A stretch of DNA of 12,674 nt from Acidobacteriota bacterium (GTDB lineage: Bacteria; Acidobacteriota; Terriglobia; Terriglobales; Acidobacteriaceae). Both the position numbers and the translations under genes were made by a program. Under the pieces are notes generated by a model, which worked only from the letters and a program-made list of their open reading frames with translations, had not been told where the DNA came from and did no database searches. How positions within the stretch are numbered: position 1 is the stretch's first letter; each line of letters starts with the position of its first letter. The stretch spans positions 1 through 12,674 of the forward strand of contig JAJZDO010000006.1 of the NCBI GenBank assembly GCA_021805955.1, read 5' to 3'. Shown one piece after another: positions 7,534 to 12,674 of this stretch.

Positions 7534-8243
7534 GCCGTCCCCTTCGCTTGCGCAAGAGCGCGCGGGAACAGGATGTTGTTCTCCAGATGAATGTGCTGGT
7601 GCAGGTCCTGCTCCAGGTCTTCCAGTGCGCGATAGAGAGCGCGCCACGTGGGGCAGGCTGCGGTCGGCGGCGTGTAATTGCCGGTCAGGCCGCGCAGTTC
7701 GCGCAACTCCTCGCCCGCCTGGTCGTGGTCCGCCATCATGCGCGTGATGGGCTGCTCCACGCTGCCAAACATGGGCGGCAAAGCCGCTTGCCGGTTGCCT
7801 TCCAGCTTCCCTATATAAGGAAACAGGATGGTTTCTTCGCAAACAAAGTGGTGTGCCAGCTCGGCGCTGACCACGGCGAAGACCTTGCTGATCTGGAAGA
7901 CTTCGGGATGGTGTTCCCCGTGACGGGCCTCCACTTTCGCCATCAGACCGCCGATTAGCTGGATCTGGTTGCGCGTAAATGCGTGATGCTTGCCGACAAT
8001 GTAGTCGGCCAGCTCCTTCAATGGTGCCTTCTGCCACTGCACGTCGGGAGTGTTTGTTTGCCGCTGCTGGTGTTCCAGTTCCTCCAGCACGGGCGCAAGG
8101 TTGACATCGCGCTTGGTGCAGGCTTCCGCCAGCGTATGTTTCCCTCCGCAGCAAAAATCGATGCCGAGACGCTCCAGAACCGGGATCGTGGTTGGATATT
8201 CGACTGCAATGTCGCGAACTTGTGTTTCCGATGTGATGACCAT
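7530..8243 (-). CDS. ric: iron-sulfur cluster repair di-iron protein (RIC/YtfE/ScdA)
   Basis: A 237-residue cytoplasmic protein that restores iron-sulfur and di-iron centres damaged by nitric oxide or peroxide. The N-terminal ScdA_N/DUF542 domain has the diagnostic double cysteine in DFCCGGKHTL (C31, C32). The hemerythrin-like four-helix domain then supplies iron ligands: H86/H87, H131/H132 with E136/E137 (HHFVCEETILFP), H173 (ADHDQAGEE) and H215, H217, H219 with E221 (HQHIHLENNILFP). The ATG at 8243 has a strong AGGAG site (8253-8257) nine bases upstream. Length is near the family norm. It heads the minus-strand block, overlaps nnrS by four bases and lies behind a CRP-type operator and -10 box. 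It is divergent from a Crp/Fnr gene that probably controls it. Confidence 0.95.
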   Translation of the reverse strand: MVITSETQVRDIAVEYPTTIPVLERLGIDFCCGGKHTLAEACTKRDVNLAPVLEELEHQQRQTNTPDVQWQKAPLKELADYIVGKHHAFTRNQIQLIGGLMAKVEARHGEHHPEVFQISKVFAVVSAELAHHFVCEETILFPYIGKLEGNRQAALPPMFGSVEQPITRMMADHDQAGEELRELRGLTGNYTPPTAACPTWRALYRALEDLEQDLHQHIHLENNILFPRALAQAKGTA

Positions 8244-8264
8244 GATGTAAATCTCCTAACTGCG

Positions 8265-8306
8265 ACTGTAGTGATCGCTAGCACCCAACTCAGTGACTTA
8301 AATCAC
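8265..8306 (-). promoter_or_regulatory. CRP-type operator with class II -10 box for ric-nnrS
   Basis: GTGACTTAAATCAC (8293-8306) has perfect GTGA/TCAC half-sites. On the minus strand, TACAGT (complement of 8265-8270) follows 22 bases after the operator, which centres the operator near -41.5. The hexamer and spacing are identical to those upstream of the polyferredoxin. The predicted start near 8258 leaves a very short leader that just includes the ric ribosome binding site. On the plus strand the same dyad lies 78 bases before the divergent Crp/Fnr start, so autoregulation is possible, but no matching -10 box is seen on that side. Confidence 0.72.
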
Positions 8307-8384
8307 CGGCTGGCATGATCGTTCGACCGACGGGACTATTGCCAGTGATTGCCAATCTCGACACCCATGCGGCAAGATGGCGCT

Positions 8385-9113
8385 ATGTCTCTCGATCGCC
8401 GCATGGAAGTTCTGGCCAAGTCCGCCTGGTTTCAAAACCTTCCCGTCGGCGCTCTGGCGGAACTGGCGGTCCAAGGCCGCGAACGCAAACTGCAACGGGG
8501 TCAGATTTTATTTACCGCCAACCAGCCGGCGGAAGGAATGTATGTTGTGCTTTCGGGCTCTGTGCGCGCCTTCCGTGAAAACGTCGATGGCCGCGAGCAG
8601 ACCATCCATGTGGAGGGCGTAGGCGGCATGTTGGCCGAGGTACCCGTGTTCGATGGCGGTCCGTATCCTTCCACCACCATGGCGGAAGAAGATTCGGAAT
8701 TGCTGTTTCTGGCGAAAGACGATGTCCGGCGGTTTCTACTGCAACATCCCGAGGCGGCACTGACGGCACTGGCAATCCTGGCCAGGAAGTTGCGCACAGT
8801 CGCTTCCCTGGCCGAACAACTTGCACTGAAGGATGTGACCCAGCGGCTGGCGACGCTGCTGCTTGAGGAGGCCCGGCGGAAAAATCCCAAGCTGCAGGAT
8901 GGCGTCTCGTTTTCTCTGCCACTGTCACACACGCAACTGGCGTCGCGGCTCGGTTCGGTACGGGAGGTGGTCACGCGCAGTCTGCAAAAACTGGTGCAAC
9001 AGGAGATTGTGGCCATTCATGGCCATCGCATCGTCATTCTGGATCTGCAGGCGCTCCACGCACAGACCGATCCGCATCCCAAGCCCGTGCCAACCAACAC
9101 CGCCCGGCGCTAG
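8385..9113 (+). CDS. Crp/Fnr-family regulator, cysteine-free (Dnr/NnrR-like candidate)
   Basis: A 242-residue regulator with a cyclic-nucleotide-type sensor barrel (about 8-118), long dimerisation helix (about 120-165) and C-terminal winged helix-turn-helix (about 175-222). The recognition helix GSVREVVTRSL places R193, E194 and R198 where E. coli CRP has R180, E181 and R185, which predicts GTGA half-sites. The protein has no cysteine, so it cannot hold an Fnr-type iron-sulfur cluster. The cAMP-binding R-S pair is also missing (GPYPSTT). A haem-based nitric oxide sensor of the Dnr/NnrR kind is plausible from its position divergent to ric-nnrS, but haem ligands cannot be assigned. The start is uncertain: ATG at 8385 is chosen because homology begins just after it. 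TTG 8349, ATG 8367 and ATG 8403 are alternatives, none with a good ribosome binding site. Confidence 0.9.
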   Translation: MSLDRRMEVLAKSAWFQNLPVGALAELAVQGRERKLQRGQILFTANQPAEGMYVVLSGSVRAFRENVDGREQTIHVEGVGGMLAEVPVFDGGPYPSTTMAEEDSELLFLAKDDVRRFLLQHPEAALTALAILARKLRTVASLAEQLALKDVTQRLATLLLEEARRKNPKLQDGVSFSLPLSHTQLASRLGSVREVVTRSLQKLVQQEIVAIHGHRIVILDLQALHAQTDPHPKPVPTNTARR

Positions 9114-9197
9114 CTTCCGAACACTCCACACAGTCCACCGGCCAGTTCGCCGCTGCAAAGCGCGCGCCGTTGGCAGGAATTGCCCTCTGGAGGTGTT

Positions 9198-9211
9198 GTG
9201 ATGTACGTCAC
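9198..9211. promoter_or_regulatory. CRP-type operator upstream of the oxygenase gene
   Basis: GTGATGTACGTCAC has perfect GTGA/TCAC half-sites six bases apart and a GTAC core, in the gap between the Crp/Fnr gene and the oxygenase. It ends 59 bases before the oxygenase ATG. At the 22-base spacing used by the other two promoters the hexamer is poor (GATCGT). A better TATACC lies at 9239-9244, five bases too far for ideal class II geometry. Binding is likely; whether it activates or represses is open. Confidence 0.58.
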
Positions 9212-9270
9212 GGAGGAATGCGCGCAGGAATGAGATCGTATACCAGAGTGTCTGCATTCGGAGGTTTGGT

Positions 9271-9999
9271 ATGCCCTATCTCGACCAGAAACATATAGAG
9301 GCCATTTCCCCTGAAACATTTCGCGCGCGGTCACCCTATCCCTGGGTCAGCATTCCAGCGGCGCTATCGCAGGAGGGCTTCGACAGCCTTAGAAACGCCA
9401 TGCCGGAAGTGGAGCTGTTCGACCGCAAGGTAGGGGTCAAACGAGGCCATGGACAGGCCCCGCACGACCGGTACATCCTGCACTACAGGCCGGGAATGGA
9501 GTTGCCGGGACACTGGAAGGAGTTCGTCGCCGAGCTAAATAGCGATGTCTACCTGTCCTTCCTTCGCCGGATGCTGGGGCCGCAAAAATTCATCCTGACG
9601 CTGGAGTGGTACTACGCCTGGCAGGGCTGTTCCGTCTCGCCCCACTGCGATGCTCGGCGCAAGCTGGCCACGCACATTTTTTATTTCAACACGGAAGAAA
9701 ATTGGGACACGACCTGGGGAGGCCAAATTCTGATGCTGGATGATGAAGGCCGGTGCAAGCCGCATTCCGCCCCAAGTTTCGACGAACTGAAGGTTGCCGC
9801 GGCACTGGTTCCACGCGGCAATGAGAGTCTGTTTTTTCAGCGGACGGACCACTCGTGGCACGGCGTGCGTCCACTCCAGTGCCCACCCGACAGCTTGCGA
9901 AAACTCTTTATCGTCACTGTCAACGTGCCCACATTCCAGGTATGGTGGCGGCGAGTGCGAGGCAAAGACCCGGATGGCTATCGCATCCACGCCGCATAA
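9271..9999 (+). CDS. 2-oxoglutarate/Fe(II)-dependent oxygenase-like protein
   Basis: A 242-residue soluble protein with the signature of the 2-oxoglutarate and Fe(II) oxygenases on a double-stranded beta-helix fold. The iron triad is H125 and D127 in SPHCDARRK and the distal H197 in TDHSWHGV. R210 in SLRKLFIVTVN is the likely 2-oxoglutarate anchor, 13 residues after the distal histidine as is usual. The GGQILMLDDEG strand between them fits the prolyl-hydroxylase-like branch. No signal peptide is seen. The substrate is unknown; related proteins hydroxylate proteins, sugars or small metabolites. The ATG has an excellent GGAGG (9260-9264) six bases upstream. It lies downstream of the Crp/Fnr gene in the same direction, with a CRP-type operator in the 157-base gap, suggesting it belongs to the same regulon as ric-nnrS. 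Confidence 0.78.
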   Translation: MPYLDQKHIEAISPETFRARSPYPWVSIPAALSQEGFDSLRNAMPEVELFDRKVGVKRGHGQAPHDRYILHYRPGMELPGHWKEFVAELNSDVYLSFLRRMLGPQKFILTLEWYYAWQGCSVSPHCDARRKLATHIFYFNTEENWDTTWGGQILMLDDEGRCKPHSAPSFDELKVAAALVPRGNESLFFQRTDHSWHGVRPLQCPPDSLRKLFIVTVNVPTFQVWWRRVRGKDPDGYRIHAA

Positions 10000-10053
10000 G
10001 CAGCAAAGCAGCGGGGATCGTCCACTTGCTGCGTTCGATACAAGAAATTTCCA

Positions 10054-10073
10054 CGTCGGCTCCCTCGCCGACG
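10054..10073 (+). terminator. GC-rich hairpin between the oxygenase and RidA-family genes
   Basis: CGTCGGC (10054-10060) and GCCGACG (10067-10073) form a perfect seven-base stem with a six-base loop. It lies 54 bases after the oxygenase stop and 37 bases before the RidA start. No T-run follows, so it may be a Rho-assisted terminator, an mRNA-end stabiliser or a 5' leader hairpin for the RidA gene. Confidence 0.45.
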
Positions 10074-10110
10074 AGCAGCTTCAAAATCCGAATCGAGAAG
10101 GTGGTACTGC

Positions 10111-10605
10111 ATGTCTTCAACAGAAACGATCGTCGCGCCGGAACAAACCCATACTCCGGTGTCCAAAAAGGCCATCACGGAACCGCGGGTGCTGAACGAG
10201 GCCTATGAATACGCAAAGCCATCGTCCTTCTCGCGCGGTCTGCGGCTGGACATTAAAGGGGTCACGATCCTGATGATCTCCGGCACTGCCAGCATTGATG
10301 AACATGGCAAAACAGTCCATGTCGGGGATTTCCGCGCCCAGACCCAGAGGACGCTGCACAACATTACCGGCCTGCTGGCCGCCGAAGGCGCCACCTGGAA
10401 GGACGTGGTGCGGACGAGCTGCTATCTGCGCGACATTGAGCGCGACTACGATGCATTCAATGAGGTCCGCACGCGGTTCTTCCGTGAACACGGGCTCGAT
10501 CCGCTGCCGGCATCGACGGGGATTCAGGCAATTTTGTGCCGCCCCGACCTGCTGATCGAAATCGAGGCAATGGCCATGTTCGAGACTGACCGTGGAACCG
10601 AGTAA
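10111..10605 (+). CDS. RidA family (YjgF/YER057c/UK114) protein
   Basis: A 164-residue small protein of the RidA family; known members form trimers. Classical members hydrolyse reactive enamine/imine intermediates such as 2-aminoacrylate in the cytoplasm. The core matches from about residue 50 to the end: ISGTASIDEHGKTVHVGDFRAQTQRTL is split by the usual turn, and the C-terminal LCRPDLLIEIEAMA provides R144, equivalent to the catalytic Arg105 of E. coli RidA. The protein is about 35 residues longer than E. coli RidA (128 residues), mostly at the N-terminus. It may therefore belong to one of the Rid2-7 subfamilies, whose roles differ and often lie in catabolism. ATG at 10111 has AAGG (10098-10101) nine bases upstream. 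It stands alone, convergent with the lactonase gene. Confidence 0.85.
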   Translation: MSSTETIVAPEQTHTPVSKKAITEPRVLNEAYEYAKPSSFSRGLRLDIKGVTILMISGTASIDEHGKTVHVGDFRAQTQRTLHNITGLLAAEGATWKDVVRTSCYLRDIERDYDAFNEVRTRFFREHGLDPLPASTGIQAILCRPDLLIEIEAMAMFETDRGTE

Positions 10606-10613
10606 TCCGTTCC

Positions 10614-10632
10614 AGATGGAAGCGATCCATCT
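10614..10632. terminator. hairpin terminator between convergent RidA and lactonase genes
   Basis: AGATGGA (10614-10620) and TCCATCT (10626-10632) form a perfect seven-base stem with a five-base loop (AGCGA) in the 58-base convergent gap. On the plus strand it is followed by TGGCTTTG, a weak T-rich tail. Its position just after the RidA stop suggests a terminator for that gene. Confidence 0.45.
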
Positions 10633-10663
10633 TGGCTTTGAAGTTGACGAAAGACAGCGATGC

Positions 10664-11551
10664 TCAAGAGCCGATCGTTGAAAAGTATTCTTTGACACCG
10701 CGGATTCCAGTTCTCAGGCGGAAAAGCGCTCCAGCGTATTGATCGTCCTTCCCTCTCTCATCTCCTGCGGCGGTAGTTATATAGATATCGGAATACATAT
10801 CTCCGCCGAAGGTCAAACTGGATACCTTCTTGGCGGGTATGGAAATTCGCCGGTCTTCCTTGCCGTCGGGAGTATAGCGAATCAAGCAGCTGCCATCCCA
10901 CATGGCCGACCAAAGGAAACCTTCCGCATCGATGGTTGCCCCGTCGGGAAAACCTTCTGCTTCAGAAACCTTCGCGAAGAGTTGTTTATTCGCTAACGAC
11001 CCTGTCTCTTTGTCGTAGTCAAAAATATAGATCTCATGTGCGTAGGAGTCGGTGTAATACATCCGACGCTGATCGTGGGTGAACGCCATTCCATTCGAGC
11101 AGCCAATTCCTTCCAGCATCACCGTCAGAGTGCCATCACGATCGAGGCGATACAGCCTTCCCTTATGGCTCGGTGAGGACATGGTGCCGCAAAACACTCG
11201 ACCGACAGGATCGGCGATTACGTCATTAAAGCGCGAATCTGCTTCTTCCGGGATGGACTCAATGATTGTGGTCAGGATGCCATTTTGCCAACGGGCAATT
11301 GCGCCGCGGGCCATAAATAGTAACAGGGCGCCATCGCTCTGAATGGTGAAGCCCCCGACCGGCTCACCTTCGAAACACATCTCATGCACGTTGGCAGCGG
11401 GGTCGTAACGGAAAATACGTCCGTTCGGAATGTCGCACCAATACAGGCGCTTCTCCATTGGGTGCCACAGTGGGTTTTCTCCAGTATGGCAAGCATAATC
11501 TGCGATAAGCTGCGGGGTTCCCTCGATAGTGTGAGATGTATAATCGCTCAT
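10664..11551 (-). CDS. SMP-30/gluconolactonase family protein
   Basis: A 295-residue six-bladed beta-propeller enzyme of the SMP-30/gluconolactonase/LRE family, which opens sugar lactones to sugar acids with a bound divalent metal. Expected metal and substrate residues are present: E25 in GENPLWHP, N109 in RFNDVIADP, N153 in CSNGMAF and D203 in FPDGATID. These agree closely with Glu18, Asn154 and Asp204 of human SMP30. There is no signal peptide, so it acts in the cytoplasm. The start ATG at 11551 has AGGAG nine bases upstream. That site overlaps the TAG stop of the mannitol-type dehydrogenase 12 bases away, so the two are translated together. The pairing suggests oxidation of a sugar or polyol followed by lactone hydrolysis. 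The specific sugar cannot be read from the sequence. Confidence 0.9.
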   Translation of the reverse strand: MSDYTSHTIEGTPQLIADYACHTGENPLWHPMEKRLYWCDIPNGRIFRYDPAANVHEMCFEGEPVGGFTIQSDGALLLFMARGAIARWQNGILTTIIESIPEEADSRFNDVIADPVGRVFCGTMSSPSHKGRLYRLDRDGTLTVMLEGIGCSNGMAFTHDQRRMYYTDSYAHEIYIFDYDKETGSLANKQLFAKVSEAEGFPDGATIDAEGFLWSAMWDGSCLIRYTPDGKEDRRISIPAKKVSSLTFGGDMYSDIYITTAAGDERGKDDQYAGALFRLRTGIRGVKEYFSTIGS

Positions 11552-11563
11552 CCTGCAATACTC

Positions 11564-12674
11564 CTACCTAACCATGATGGAATTACTCAATTTCTGATAG
11601 CTACTGACGATCAAGTCCGCCAATTCACCGTCGCTCTCGATTTTACACACGTCGTTGAGGGCGGCTCGGATGCCCTTTTCACGAACGATTCGTTGAAGAG
11701 ACGCGCTGGAGGGGTCTTGGGGGGAGTTGTAGAGAAAGGCGGCGGCGATCCCACGGCTGAGTGCGACCGGCTTAACACCGTATTCGAGGGCCAGACATGC
11801 AGGACCAATTAGCCGGTCATTCCGGGATAACTTGCGAAGCGGATCGCGCGCATTCCGTTCAATTGGATCGACAATTTCTCGCTTTTGATACTTGGCGATG
11901 GCGGACTCCGCGAATTGTCTTTGCTCCTCGTGGTCGAATCCATAGCGTTCGCAGAGGGCGCCGTTCGCTTCCCGATATGCGCTGCGCGCCAGTTCTACGA
12001 TTTCCGGGTCATTGGCCGCGTCGCTTAATAGCAAATACCCTTTCAGATGTCCTGTATAAGCGATGACGGCATTGATGCAGTTATAAGTAAACAATTTTCG
12101 GATAAGACCGCCCTGAAAGTTTTCCTTTGGCGAAAGGCCCTGAATGGAAGGAATATCGCCGACAAATGCTTCTTTGTCCGCGGGCATTTCCCACATGTCC
12201 TGCGCCTGGAGACTCAAAGGATCGTTCGCCTTCATATCGTCCGTAGGTTCAATAGTTGAGCGAAGAATCATCGTTTCGATAATTCCAACCTCGCGCGCAA
12301 ACCATTCTTGCCGTGCCGACGGCAGAAATTCGGAGATGAGTTTGCGCAGCCATTGAGCGGGTTGGAAATAGTTTTCCCCGAGAATGATGTTCAGGCCGGT
12401 AGTACGCCTGTTCAGCCCTGCCGCCAACAGTGGTGCGATCTGCGGCAGGTTGGGTCCTCCGATCGAGACGAATACCACGGAAGCGTTTGCGACTGCCTCG
12501 GCAATTGCGTCCACTTCGCTGGTCTGGCAGACCCGGAAATCTCGAATCGTAATATTCTTTTCAGGTGCGCCCATGATATGCACGGAATACTTGCCTCGCT
12601 GGCGCAAAGCATCGACAAGTCCCGGATTTTTTTCGATAAAAGTTATCGAATATCCGGAGAGGGTAAGCAGGTGT
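11564..12674 (-). CDS. mannitol-1-phosphate 5-dehydrogenase-like protein (5' end beyond the window)
   Basis: About 369 residues are visible and the frame continues through the right edge, so the nucleotide-binding glycine motif is missing. A TTG at 12607 could be mistaken for the start. However, the codons upstream of it (GYSITFIEKNPGLVDAL) match the second Rossmann strand of MtlD, so the gene must begin outside. The polyol-specific long-chain dehydrogenase fold is clear: NIILGEN, RKLFTYN, AYTGHLKGY, ERYGFD, DPLRKLSRNDRLIGP and LEYGV align with E. coli MtlD. These enzymes oxidise mannitol-1-phosphate or related polyols and sugar acids with NAD. In the catalytic K-x4-N-x2-H pattern the lysine and first asparagine are kept, but the histidine is asparagine here (codon 12071-12073). 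It is coupled to the lactonase gene downstream. The substrate may not be mannitol-1-phosphate. Confidence 0.86.
   Translation of the reverse strand, partial: HLLTLSGYSITFIEKNPGLVDALRQRGKYSVHIMGAPEKNITIRDFRVCQTSEVDAIAEAVANASVVFVSIGGPNLPQIAPLLAAGLNRRTTGLNIILGENYFQPAQWLRKLISEFLPSARQEWFAREVGIIETMILRSTIEPTDDMKANDPLSLQAQDMWEMPADKEAFVGDIPSIQGLSPKENFQGGLIRKLFTYNCINAVIAYTGHLKGYLLLSDAANDPEIVELARSAYREANGALCERYGFDHEEQRQFAESAIAKYQKREIVDPIERNARDPLRKLSRNDRLIGPACLALEYGVKPVALSRGIAAAFLYNSPQDPSSASLQRIVREKGIRAALNDVCKIESDGELADLIVSSYQKLSNSIMVR

Noticed and set aside
7534..8154. 207-residue N-terminal extension in frame with nnrS
   Set aside because: It lies wholly within ric in another frame, has low-complexity Arg/Ala/Gly composition and matches no domain. 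GTG at 7533 directly precedes the conserved NnrS start.
9218..9298. 26-residue open frame overlapping the oxygenase start
   Set aside because: Its GGAGG is only one base before the ATG, too close for initiation, and the frame conflicts with the well-supported oxygenase start.
1..12674. CRISPR arrays, tRNA or rRNA genes, insertion sequences and prophage genes
   Set aside because: I saw no regularly spaced repeats, cloverleaf sequences, transposase motifs or phage genes on either strand. The left-edge fragment is too short to call a transposase end.

Overview
The window is a GC-rich bacterial chromosome segment of ordinary metabolic and stress genes. No phage, plasmid or intact mobile element is visible. 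The mix of proteins (a GRP/TMEM144-type sugar transporter next to a ribokinase, RIC with NnrS, two Crp/Fnr regulators, an SMP-30 lactonase beside a mannitol-type dehydrogenase) looks most like an Acidobacteriota genome. That placement is inference from gene content; there is no rRNA gene in the window to confirm it.

Layout from left to right. (1) The last codons of an unknown gene (1-82, +) converge on a cysteine-bearing Crp/Fnr regulator (123-830, -), whose upstream region holds nested inverted repeats. (2) A sugar transporter and ribokinase form an operon (1162-3137, +). (3) A membrane polyferredoxin of the NapH/NosR/CcoG type follows (3228-4346, +). (4) A minus-strand block, read right to left, carries ric, nnrS, cysK and cysE (8243 down to 4393). 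ric/nnrS and cysK/cysE each overlap at the stop/start codons. (5) A second Crp/Fnr regulator without cysteines lies divergent to ric (8385-9113, +). It is followed by a 2-oxoglutarate/Fe(II) oxygenase-like gene (9271-9999, +) and a RidA-family gene (10111-10605, +). (6) An SMP-30/gluconolactonase gene and a mannitol-1-phosphate-dehydrogenase-like gene cut by the right edge form a coupled minus-strand pair (10664-12674).

The most interesting signal is regulatory. The dyad GTGA-N6-TCAC occurs three times, each time in a gap upstream of a gene: the polyferredoxin (3169-3182), ric-nnrS (8293-8306) and the oxygenase (9198-9211). Chance predicts about 0.2 copies in a window this size. At the first two sites an identical hexamer, TACAGT, lies exactly 22 bases downstream. 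This is where the -10 box of a CRP class II promoter (operator centred near -41.5) should be. Both Crp/Fnr proteins in the window have the R-E-x3-R recognition-helix pattern that reads GTGA in E. coli CRP.

I infer a local regulon, probably responding to nitric oxide or another redox signal. It would join iron-sulfur/di-iron centre repair (RIC), the haem-copper membrane protein NnrS, a membrane electron-transfer polyferredoxin and an uncharacterised oxygenase. Cysteine synthesis (CysK/CysE) may be carried along by read-through.
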